Part shown: positions 1 through 5,307 of the stretch, one piece after another
How the letters are laid out: every line of letters begins with the position of its first letter
Position numbering within the stretch: the first letter of the stretch is position 1
NCBI GenBank assembly: GCA_964637655.1
Contig: CAZWUZ010000058.1
Span: 9,265 to 15,121, forward strand
DNA from: CAZWUZ01 sp964637655 [NCBI: uncultured bacterium]
GTDB taxonomy: Bacteria; DAOPZR01
Direction of reading: 5' to 3'
Length of the DNA: 5,857 bases
The notes under the pieces: generated by a model
Databases searched by the model: none
Told to the model about the DNA's origin: nothing
Seen by the model: the letters and a program-made list of their open reading frames with translations, nothing else
Made by a program: the position numbers and the translations under genes

Positions 1-593
1 AACCCGGCAAAGGCCAGCCCGTGGCACGACGACTCGTCGAGCGCGACGTAGATTTGCGGCAGCAGCCAGAGATAGAACGGCGCGAAGACCGCGAGGATGA
101 CCGTATGCAGCGCCCAGTAACGCGGCAGCGGTTTGAGGTTGAGCCAGAAGAGACGGTTGAACTCGCCGCGCGCCACCGCGGCGGTGCATTCCCCGTTGAG
201 CGAAACGATGGTACGCCGCAGGCGCAGCGTCCAGTGCTTGGCCAGATAACTGACCGGAATGCAGAACAGCACGATAAGAAAGAGTCCGGCGACGACAGCA
301 TACGGCTGCTCGCCTTCCCAGCCGCCCGGCCAGCGGGCGATGACGATGGCGCAGAGCACCCCGAGCACCGTCGATGAGGGGCGCTGCGTCTCCCCCAGCG
401 GGATGACATTGGCCCAGAGCAGTTCGAGCATCGCGCCCATCAGCAGCGGGTGGAGCATGTCCCCCAGCAGCCAGCCGAAGATGGCGCCCGTCACCAGCGG
501 GCGCGACAGCAGCCCCTGGAAGACAACATTGTTGTCGAGGAGCAGTGCGCCCCCCAGCGCGGCCGCGGCCAGCAGCACGGGCAGTTCGCTCAT
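1..593 (-). CDS. PTS mannose/sorbose-family permease subunit EIIC, 3' end outside window
   Basis: This is the membrane channel subunit of a mannose-family phosphotransferase system; with EIID it moves a sugar across the inner membrane while EIIB phosphorylates it. Reading the minus strand from the ATG at 593 gives 197 uninterrupted codons to the window edge. The family usually has about 250-265 residues, so roughly the last quarter is missing. Family hallmarks are an Asp near residue 20 followed by VFQGLLSRPLVTG (24-36), then GWLLGD (40-45), ELLW (57-60) and a Pro at 71. Hydrophobic segments lie near 5-19, 32-60, 74-87, 98-117 and 160-180. The start has a GGGAG site six bases upstream. A duplicate of the first 38 bases lies 113 bp upstream, so the native start may have been at 709. 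EIID would be expected beyond the edge. Substrate cannot be told from sequence; family assignment is firm. Confidence 0.88.
   Translation of the reverse strand, partial: MSELPVLLAAAALGGALLLDNNVVFQGLLSRPLVTGAIFGWLLGDMLHPLLMGAMLELLWANVIPLGETQRPSSTVLGVLCAIVIARWPGGWEGEQPYAVVAGLFLIVLFCIPVSYLAKHWTLRLRRTIVSLNGECTAAVARGEFNRLFWLNLKPLPRYWALHTVILAVFAPFYLWLLPQIYVALDESSCHGLAFAG
555..592 (-). repeat. 38-bp direct repeat, copy within EIIC start
   Basis: This copy covers bases 2 to 39 of the EIIC reading frame. It is identical over all 38 bases to 668-705, with an offset of 113 bp, and the match stops abruptly at both ends. Each copy contains the palindrome CGCGGCCGCG. It codes for the N-terminal residues of EIIC, so it is the functional copy. 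Confidence 0.95.
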
Positions 594-599
594 GGCCTG

Positions 600-604
600 C
601 TCCC
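600..604 (-). promoter_or_regulatory. Ribosome binding site of EIIC
   Basis: GGGAG lies six bases before the ATG at 593. It falls inside the 75-bp spacer between the two copies of the 38-bp repeat, so the sequence separating the copies also supplies the present start of the gene. That supports 593 as the working start. Confidence 0.55.
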
Positions 605-627
605 GGCCGGACGCGGTGCGCGCTGCT

Positions 628-652
628 CCCGCCGTCGCGCAGCGACGGCGGG
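628..652. repeat. Hairpin with 11-bp perfect GC-rich stem
   Basis: The arms CCCGCCGTCGC (628-638) and GCGACGGCGGG (642-652) pair perfectly around a 3-nt loop. It sits between the two copies of the 38-bp repeat. In the operon's direction no T-run follows, so it is not a normal terminator for these genes. On the plus strand TTTT occurs eight bases after the stem (660-663), a weak terminator-like layout against antisense transcription. It may instead be part of a small inserted element or slow ribosomes and RNA decay at the EIIB-EIIC junction. Confidence 0.6.
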
Positions 653-667
653 TGCACTCTTTTCAGT

Positions 668-705
668 CAGCGCGGCCGCGGCCAGCAGCACGGGCAGTTC
701 GCTCA
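668..705 (-). repeat. 38-bp direct repeat, upstream copy
   Basis: This is a perfect second copy of 555-592 in the gap between EIIB and EIIC. On the minus strand it is preceded directly by an ATG (707-709) in the frame that reproduces the EIIC N-terminus. The family resemblance ends where the repeat ends. It is either the old 5' end of EIIC cut off by an insertion, or a partial tandem duplication. Confidence 0.95.
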
Positions 706-781
706 GCATTTCCGGACCGCTCCGGCAGACAGCTGCCACAATACGTGCGAACCACATCCGCCCGCAGGATGCACCTCACAC

Positions 782-808
782 TCTCCGTGTGCTCTGTGTG
801 CTCTGTGG
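782..808 (-). repeat. 9-bp tandem repeat (ACAGAGCAC type), three units
   Basis: On the minus strand, just after EIIB, two units ACAGAGCAC-type (808-791) are followed by a third diverged unit containing CGGAGA (790-782). The two clear units differ at one end base. From memory, ACCACAGAGNACACAGAG-like runs recur between genes in several environmental bacterial genomes, but I cannot check that here. Together with the hairpin and the 38-bp repeat it accounts for most of the unusual 594-826 gap. No promoter could be recognised in the rest of that gap. Confidence 0.6.
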
Positions 809-826
809 TGAAATCTGCTGGCAGTA

Positions 827-1339
827 TCAGCCATTGCCGAGCATCTCGCTGAGGTTGAGCGGTTTGCTGCCGGGCAGGGGCATAAAGACCACCTCGGTAC
901 CCGCCGCGAGCAGATCGCGCGTTTCCTGCATTTCAGCCGCGCTCAGGTAGAGCCCGTCATGCAGTTTTTCCCGCCCGGGGCGGTGATAGAGCCCGCCGAT
1001 ATGGATGCGGCGCGGCGCGTCCTCGCCCAGCGCGGTCAGCAGGTGCAGCGCGCCCGCCACCGTCGCGGTCAGCGTCATCACCTCGTGACGCGCCCCGCGC
1101 CAGTCGCGGCGCAGCCACTGCGCCGCCCCCGGCTCGTCGGCAATCTGCAGCTCGAGCCCCGACGGCACGATAAGGCGGTAGAGTTCGCTGCTGTCCGGGT
1201 CGCGGGCCACCGTCGCCGAGGCGATGGCCAGCCCTTTGAGGTTGAGCGTGGTCACCCAGCCGATGAGCACCTGCGCATGGATGAGCCGCTCGTCGATGCG
1301 GACGAGGAATTCGCCGCGGTTGCCGTACGCGCTGTTCAT
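827..1339 (-). CDS. PTS mannose/sorbose-family EIIB subunit
   Basis: Cytoplasmic subunit of a mannose-family PTS: it takes phosphate from EIIA on a histidine and passes it to the sugar carried by EIIC/EIID. The 170-residue product fits the family (about 150-165) with a short N-terminal extension. The phosphorylation site is FLVRIDERLIHAQV (residues 11-24), with His21; the family usually has HGQ here, so Gly is replaced by Ala. The C-terminus carries the usual EVVFMPLPGSKPL strand. I chose the ATG at 1339 because it overlaps the EIIA stop as ATGA and has GGAGG just upstream; an upstream extension to 1405 would read through the EIIA gene in another frame and adds no family sequence. Translation is therefore coupled to EIIA. 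The 233-nt gap downstream, before EIIC, is out of keeping with the rest of the operon. Substrate unknown. Confidence 0.9.
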   Translation of the reverse strand: MNSAYGNRGEFLVRIDERLIHAQVLIGWVTTLNLKGLAIASATVARDPDSSELYRLIVPSGLELQIADEPGAAQWLRRDWRGARHEVMTLTATVAGALHLLTALGEDAPRRIHIGGLYHRPGREKLHDGLYLSAAEMQETRDLLAAGTEVVFMPLPGSKPLNLSEMLGNG

Positions 1340-1728
1340 GTCCCCTCCACCACCATGATCCCCTTGTGCGCCGCCGCCTGCAGCTTCTCGACCAGTTCTT
1401 TGCACCCCATGCCGCAGGTGGCGCCGAGCTGCGCCTCGAGCATCGTGTTGAGATTGACCCCGGTAAGAATGCAGCCCGGGTGGTTCTTGAGAAAGCGCTT
1501 CGCCACCTGGAAGCAGGTGCCGCCGAAGATGTCGACGAGGAACAGGTACTCGTCCGCCGGCTGCTGCGCGCGCGCGAATTCCTCGATCTTCGCCAGCAAC
1601 GCCTCCTGCCCCTCGTCATGCAGCAGGTTGAAGGAACTGATTCCCTCGCAGCAGCCGCAGATGAGCGACGCGGTGGAACAGAGTTCACCGGCCAGACGGT
1701 TATGTCCAAGCACCACGATGCGCAACAT
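1336..1728 (-). CDS. PTS mannose-family EIIA subunit, cysteine-rich
   Basis: This single-domain, 130-residue EIIA of the mannose family should receive phosphate from HPr and pass it to EIIB. IVVLGHNRLAGEL (4-16) holds the expected phosphorylated His9, with HN where HG is usual. VDIFGG (65-70) matches the conserved loop with Asp66, and GVNLNTMLE (90-98) matches the GVN-P-ML loop, but without its proline. Length equals a complete domain. Eight cysteines stand out: 17, 24, 26, 27, 72, 86, 105 and 109, including a C-x-C-C cluster and CGMGC. The usual SP of GGSPFN is TC here. A strong AGGAGG overlaps the yvcK stop, and the stop overlaps the EIIB start as ATGA. In related clusters this EIIA can be regulatory rather than for uptake; the presence of EIIB and EIIC here argues for a permease. 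Confidence 0.9.
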   Translation of the reverse strand: MLRIVVLGHNRLAGELCSTASLICGCCEGISSFNLLHDEGQEALLAKIEEFARAQQPADEYLFLVDIFGGTCFQVAKRFLKNHPGCILTGVNLNTMLEAQLGATCGMGCKELVEKLQAAAHKGIMVVEGT

Positions 1729-1734
1729 AGTCCA

Positions 1735-1742
1735 CTCCTCCT
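1735..1742 (-). promoter_or_regulatory. Strong ribosome binding site of EIIA, overlapping yvcK stop
   Basis: AGGAGGAG on the minus strand ends six bases before the EIIA ATG at 1728, and its first bases belong to the yvcK TAG stop. It is one of the best ribosome sites in the window and suggests that EIIA is made efficiently and independently of its upstream neighbour. Confidence 0.7.
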
Positions 1743-2985
1743 ACTGCCGGGACGCCAGCAGTTCCATGATCCGGTGCGCCAGCTTGGTCGAATCGTGGCG
1801 CAGGTAATCCTCGCGGCTGAGCAGGTCGGCGGCGATCACGCGCGCCGGGTACTGCGCGAGTTTGTCCATGTCAATGACCACCTGGTAGGCACCCTTGGCG
1901 CGGTAGCGCTCAACCAGTTCGAGCGGCGCGGTCGCGTTGTTGACCAGCACGTAATCGACAAACGCGGCATCGCCGGTGTGATCCGCGATGGCCGCGAGAT
2001 GACGCGACACCGAGTAATTGTCGGTCTCCCCCGGCTGGGTCATGACGTTGCAGACGTAGGCAACGGGCGCCTTCGTCTCCTGCAGTGCGTGGCGCAGCCC
2101 GGCATTGAGCAGGTTGGGAATGACGCTGGTATAGAGCGACCCGGGCCCGAGCACGACGAGGTCGGCCGCGCGGATGGCATCGAGCGCCTCGCGCGTGGCG
2201 ATGCGCTGCTCCGGCTTCGTGCTGAGACGGACGATGGCCGCGGGATGCGCGGCGATGCGCGTCTCCCCCTCAACCGTGGTGCCGTCCGCCATCTGCCCGA
2301 CCAGCGTAATGGTGTCGAGCGAGGCGGGGAGCACGCGGCCGCGGATGGCGAGCACGCTGGCCATCTCCTGGATGGCGAGCTGGAAATCGCCGGTGATGTC
2401 GGTCAGCGCGGCCAGGAACAGGTTGCCGAACGAGTGGCCGGCCAGGTCGGTGCCGCTGCCGAAGCGGTAGCGCAGCAGGTCGGCCATGAGCGACTCGCTG
2501 TCGGCGAGCGCGATGATGCAGTTGCGGATGTCGCCGGGGGGCGGGATGTTGAGGTCGCGGCGCAGGCGCCCGCTGCTCCCCCCGTCGTCGCCGACGGTGA
2601 CAATCGCGGTGATGTTGCTGGTGAAATTCTTGAGGCCGCTGAGCAGCGACGACAGCCCGGTGCCGCCGCCGATGGCGACGATGTTCGCCCCGCGCTCGAG
2701 CTGGCGCTTGCGGTAGATGATGTCGACGATGGCACGGTTCTGCGGGATGACGAGGCGGAGGATGGAGCGGAAGGTCTTGTAGACCCCGTAGAGCACCAGG
2801 AGCGGCCCGATGATGAGCAGCAGCACCGGAACATAACCGGGAACCAGCCCCTCTTCGGTGAGCTGGGGCAGGACTTTGGACAGACCCATGCCGAACAGGA
2901 ACATGCCCAGCCCGAGATAGGCGAGGTAGCGCTTGATGCGCATCCCCGGGTAGAGCCAGCGCCACCCTGACATCGGCGTGCCCAT
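1741..2985 (-). CDS. yvcK: YvcK-family (CofD-like) protein with N-terminal membrane hairpin
   Basis: YvcK proteins share the fold of CofD (2-phospho-L-lactate transferase) but are thought to be regulators. In Bacillus and mycobacteria they bind UDP-GlcNAc and are needed for cell shape and growth on gluconeogenic carbon. The 414-residue product has family motifs in order: IGGGTG (105-110), VGDDGGSSGRLR (131-142), GHSFGNL (183-189), LGPGSLYTS (279-287) and CNVMTQPGETDNYS (312-325). Unlike the roughly 320-residue soluble Bacillus protein, it has about 95 extra N-terminal residues with two likely membrane helices (about 20-39 and 52-69), flanked by basic residues, so the domain is probably tethered at the inner face of the membrane. 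Start ATG 2985 follows GGAGG by five bases and the rapZ stop by ten; ATG 2973 and 2943 are weaker alternatives. Exact biochemical role is inferred from the family. Confidence 0.92.
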   Translation of the reverse strand: MGTPMSGWRWLYPGMRIKRYLAYLGLGMFLFGMGLSKVLPQLTEEGLVPGYVPVLLLIIGPLLVLYGVYKTFRSILRLVIPQNRAIVDIIYRKRQLERGANIVAIGGGTGLSSLLSGLKNFTSNITAIVTVGDDGGSSGRLRRDLNIPPPGDIRNCIIALADSESLMADLLRYRFGSGTDLAGHSFGNLFLAALTDITGDFQLAIQEMASVLAIRGRVLPASLDTITLVGQMADGTTVEGETRIAAHPAAIVRLSTKPEQRIATREALDAIRAADLVVLGPGSLYTSVIPNLLNAGLRHALQETKAPVAYVCNVMTQPGETDNYSVSRHLAAIADHTGDAAFVDYVLVNNATAPLELVERYRAKGAYQVVIDMDKLAQYPARVIAADLLSREDYLRHDSTKLAHRIMELLASRQ

Positions 2986-2995
2986 GCGTTCCTCC

Positions 2996-3868
2996 CTACC
3001 TCTTGCCGATGTCGCGGTGGGTGACCTGCACCTCGCACCCCGCCCGCGGCAGCGCGGCCGCCAGGTGTTCCGCGACCACCACCGAGCGGTGGCGCCCGCC
3101 CGTGCAGCCGATGCCGATATGCAGGTAGGCCTTTCCCTCCCCCAGCGCCAGCGGCAGGTAGTAGGCAAGGAAAGCGGTCAGGCGCTCGAGGTAGGCGGTG
3201 GTGGCGGGCCAGGTACAGACATAGTCGCGCACCTCTGCGTCAAGCCCGTCGCGGTCCTTGAACCGCGTTACATAGTAGGGGTTGGGGAGGAAACGGACGT
3301 CGAACAGCAGGTCCGCCTCCGCCGGCAGCCCGTGCTTGTAGCCGAACGACACGAGATTGACCAGCAGCGTGCTCCCCTTGCCGTCAGGGCGGAAGCGCTG
3401 CTGGATCTCCGCGCGCAGCGCGGGGAGCGACAGGTCAGAGGTGTCGAGGACGACACTCGCCTTCCCCTTGATCTCCTCGAGCAGTTCGCGCTCCGCGGCC
3501 ACCGCCTGCGCCACGCTGCGCGTGCCGCCGGCCAGCGGGTGCGGGCGGCGCGTCTCGGAGAAACGGCGGCTGAGCACGTCATCGCGGCAATCGAGGAAAA
3601 CGATACGGCACGGGACTGCGGCGGATGCCAGTTCCTGCAGCACGGCGAAGATGTCGCGGAAGTAGCCACGCTCGCGGATATCGACGACGAAGGCGACGTG
3701 ACGGATGGGATTCGCGCTCTGCCGCGCCAGGTCGAGGAAGCGGGGAATGAGCGGGGGGAGCATGTTGTCGACACAGTAGTAGCCGAGGTCTTCGAGACAG
3801 CGCAGCACGACCCCCTTGCCCGCCCCGGACATGCCGGTGACGATGAGCAGTTCAGGCGCGCCGCTCAC
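2996..3868 (-). CDS. rapZ: RapZ/YvcJ-family nucleotide-binding RNase adapter protein
   Basis: In E. coli RapZ senses glucosamine-6-phosphate and steers RNase E to the sRNA GlmZ, thereby setting GlmS levels; in Bacillus, YvcJ is a GTPase of the same family. The 290-residue product has the N-terminal P-loop GMSGAGKG (12-19), YYCVDNMLPP (30-39), the family signature FSETRRPHPL in the middle, VSFGYKHGLP, and the C-terminal GCTGGRHRSV (254-263). The P-loop ends in Gly where the family has Ser or Thr, which normally helps hold magnesium. The GTG at 3868 is preferred: it overlaps the hprK stop as GTGA, like EIIA/EIIB, and places the P-loop at the family's usual distance from the N-terminus. A GTG at 3904 would add 12 residues and a 40-nt overlap. 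Whether the target RNA is the same here is unknown. Confidence 0.93.
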   Translation of the reverse strand: MSGAPELLIVTGMSGAGKGVVLRCLEDLGYYCVDNMLPPLIPRFLDLARQSANPIRHVAFVVDIRERGYFRDIFAVLQELASAAVPCRIVFLDCRDDVLSRRFSETRRPHPLAGGTRSVAQAVAAERELLEEIKGKASVVLDTSDLSLPALRAEIQQRFRPDGKGSTLLVNLVSFGYKHGLPAEADLLFDVRFLPNPYYVTRFKDRDGLDAEVRDYVCTWPATTAYLERLTAFLAYYLPLALGEGKAYLHIGIGCTGGRHRSVVVAEHLAAALPRAGCEVQVTHRDIGKR

Positions 3869-4818
3869 CGCGCGCCCCCGGTCGCCGAGCCCGACTTGAT
3901 CCACTGCAGCAGCTGCTCGTTGAACTCGCGCGCGGAATGCACCCCCATCTGCCGCGCGCGCAGGTTGCGCGAGGCCACCTCGATGATGATGGCGAGGTTG
4001 CGCCCCGGGCGTACGGGGACCAGGAATTTCGGCACCTCGACCCCGAGAATGCTCTCGTGCTGCTCGTCGAGCCCGAGGCGGTCGTACTCGACCCCCTCAC
4101 GCCAGTCCTCGAGGCGGATGACCATGTCGATGCGCATCGAGTCGCGCACCGCGCCCAGTCCGAAGAGCGAGCGGACATTGATGATACCCAGCCCGCGCAC
4201 CTCCATGTGGTACTTGATCAGTTCCGCCCCGCGCCCGACCAGTTCCCCGTCGCCGAACGAGATGATGTCGACCACGTCGTCGGCGACGAGGCGGTGGCCG
4301 CGCTCGATGAGTTCGAGCGCGCACTCGCTCTTGCCGAGGCCGCTCCCCCCCGAGAGGAGCACGCCGACCCCGAAGACGTCGACCAGCACACCGTGCACGG
4401 TGGTGCGCGGCGCCAGGTAGTGTTCGAGGTAGATGTAAATCTTGGCGATGCACGGGGTGGTCATCTGCGGGGTCGCCAGCAGCGGGGTGCCCGTCTCCTC
4501 CGCCAGGCGCAGGATGTCGGGGGACACGGGGAGGTTGCGGGTGACGATCAGGCAGGCGATCTGCCGGCGGAAGATCTCCGAGAAGGTGTCGCGCACTTTC
4601 TCCGCCGGCAGGGTGTTGAGGAAGTCCAGTTCGGTGAGCCCGATGACCTGGATCATCCGGTTCTGGTAGTAGTCGAAATGCCCGACGAGGGCCAGCCCGG
4701 GCCGGCTGACATCGGAGGCGGTGATGCGGCGCGCGAGCCCGGCGGCGCCGGCAAGCAGGCGCAGTCCGAGCCGCGGCCCGAGTTCGTCGAGCAGAGTGCT
4801 GACGGTTACGTCCGCCAT
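3865..4818 (-). CDS. hprK: HPr kinase/phosphorylase
   Basis: HprK phosphorylates HPr on a serine and also removes that phosphate, linking metabolic state to PTS activity. The 317-residue product is of standard length with both domains. The N-terminal domain begins VTVSTLLDEL and has SRPGLALVG (38-46). The catalytic domain has VHGVLVDVFGVGVLL (His142), Walker A GGSGLGKS (157-164), Asp180-Asp181, the signature EVRGLGIINVRSLFG (206-220), and PVRPGRN (268-274). All known key residues seem present, so it should be active on an HPr encoded elsewhere, possibly beyond the left edge. The start ATG at 4818 matches the family N-terminus and lies ten bases after the ptsN stop, but those bases (CCCGCCGCCG) contain no ribosome site, so translation probably depends on ribosomes finishing ptsN. 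The stop overlaps the rapZ GTG. Confidence 0.96.
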   Translation of the reverse strand: MADVTVSTLLDELGPRLGLRLLAGAAGLARRITASDVSRPGLALVGHFDYYQNRMIQVIGLTELDFLNTLPAEKVRDTFSEIFRRQIACLIVTRNLPVSPDILRLAEETGTPLLATPQMTTPCIAKIYIYLEHYLAPRTTVHGVLVDVFGVGVLLSGGSGLGKSECALELIERGHRLVADDVVDIISFGDGELVGRGAELIKYHMEVRGLGIINVRSLFGLGAVRDSMRIDMVIRLEDWREGVEYDRLGLDEQHESILGVEVPKFLVPVRPGRNLAIIIEVASRNLRARQMGVHSAREFNEQLLQWIKSGSATGGAR

Positions 4819-4828
4819 CGGCGGCGGG

Positions 4829-5290
4829 TCAGATGCGACGGTCCTCGTCGCGGATGATGTCGAGGACCTCCTGCGCCGTCTTGGCATCGAGCAGCGACTG
4901 GCGCAGGAACTTGTGCTTGAGCAGGCGCGAGATGCGCGCGAGGGCCTTGACGTGCGGCCCCGACTCGCTCTCGGGGGTGATGAGCATGAAAATGAGATAG
5001 ACGGGCTCGTCGTCGAGCGACTGGTAGTTGATGCCCGTGGTGGTGCGCCCGAAGGCGGCAACGAGGTGTTCGACGGCGTTGCACTTGGCGTGCGGGATAG
5101 CCACCCCGTCGCCGATGCCGGTGCTCATCAGTTTCTCGCGCTCGCGCACCGCGGCGAGCACCGCCTTCTTGTTGCTCAGCAGCCCGGCCCCGTCTAGCAG
5201 GTCGGTCATCTCCTCGAAGACCTCGGCCTTGGTCTTCGCGGTGAGCGCGAGATTGATGCACTTCGGATGCAAGATATCCAGGATCTCCAT
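4829..5290 (-). CDS. ptsN: PTS EIIA(Ntr) family protein (PtsN)
   Basis: Fructose/nitrogen-type EIIA, normally the last phosphate acceptor of the regulatory PTS(Ntr) chain (PtsP-PtsO-PtsN), controlling potassium, nitrogen or carbon functions by contact with partner proteins, not by transport. The 153-residue protein is a complete single domain. GIGDGVAIPHAK (58-69) places the phosphorylated His at 67, and VYLIFMLITPE (97-107) and HVKALARISRLL (113-124) are typical of the family. Start ATG 5290 has AAGGAGG ten bases upstream, a slightly long spacing, overlapping the hpf stop region. It sits between hpf and hprK, as in many Gram-negative rpoN-linked clusters. No EIIB or EIIC of the fructose type is adjacent, which supports a regulatory role. 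A dedicated fructose uptake role is less likely. Confidence 0.94.
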   Translation of the reverse strand: MEILDILHPKCINLALTAKTKAEVFEEMTDLLDGAGLLSNKKAVLAAVREREKLMSTGIGDGVAIPHAKCNAVEHLVAAFGRTTTGINYQSLDDEPVYLIFMLITPESESGPHVKALARISRLLKHKFLRQSLLDAKTAQEVLDIIRDEDRRI

Positions 5291-5300
5291 GGCGCGCGCG

Positions 5301-5307
5301 CCTCCTT
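5301..5307 (-). promoter_or_regulatory. Ribosome binding site of ptsN
   Basis: AAGGAGG on the minus strand uses bases of the hpf TAA stop and lies ten bases before the ptsN ATG at 5290. It supports this start over any downstream alternative and suggests the two genes are translated in close succession. Confidence 0.6.

Larger units (their letters stand above)
590..709 (-). pseudogene. Truncated EIIC 5' duplicate / possible 39-codon upstream ORF
   Basis: An ATG at 709 opens a 39-codon frame that starts MLSELPVLLAAAAL, which is Met-Leu followed by residues 2-13 of EIIC. It then runs into a basic, Arg- and Ala-rich tail with no family resemblance. Its TGA (592-590) overlaps the EIIC ATG as ATGA, the same overlap seen at EIIA/EIIB. 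A weak GGAG lies about ten bases before its ATG. If translated, it would couple EIIC translation to its own. Deleting one repeat unit (113 bp) would join this ATG in frame to the rest of EIIC, so it looks like a displaced original start. Whether it is translated, or is simply a remnant, cannot be seen. Confidence 0.45.

Noticed and set aside
628-663. Intrinsic terminator
   Set aside because: In the operon's direction no T-run follows the hairpin. On the plus strand the TTTT is eight bases from the stem and there is no plus-strand gene to end.
724-771. Two short inverted repeats (GGCAG/CTGCC at 724-737, CATCC/GGATG at 755-771)
   Set aside because: Five-bp stems are expected by chance in GC-rich DNA and have no conserved context visible here.
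782-808. CRISPR array
   Set aside because: Units are 9 bp, directly adjacent, with no spacers and no cas genes nearby.
21-950. Several overlapping plus-strand open frames
   Set aside because: They lie opposite EIIC and the repeat-rich gap. The minus-strand frame from 593 carries the EIIC family motifs, so these are shadows.
1340-1405. Longer EIIB starting upstream of 1339
   Set aside because: The extra residues are Gly-rich out-of-frame readings of the EIIA gene, and ATG 1339 has a good ribosome site and an ATGA overlap.
1366-2970. 534-codon open frame on the plus strand
   Set aside because: It lies opposite yvcK and EIIA, both of which carry clear family motifs. High GC produces long antisense frames; its translation is low-complexity and rich in Arg, Glu, Asp and Val with no recognisable domain.
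3869-3904. Longer RapZ starting at GTG 3904
   Set aside because: It would overlap hprK by 40 nt and adds residues not typical of the family; GTG 3868 gives the GTGA overlap and the usual N-terminus.
2978-4420. 480-codon open frame on the plus strand
   Set aside because: It is antisense to rapZ and hprK and shows the same GC-driven composition, with no motif or credible ribosome site.
4819-5061. N-terminal extension of HprK into ptsN
   Set aside because: The extension is a Ser/Arg-rich out-of-frame reading of ptsN; the HprK family N-terminus begins at the ATG at 4818.
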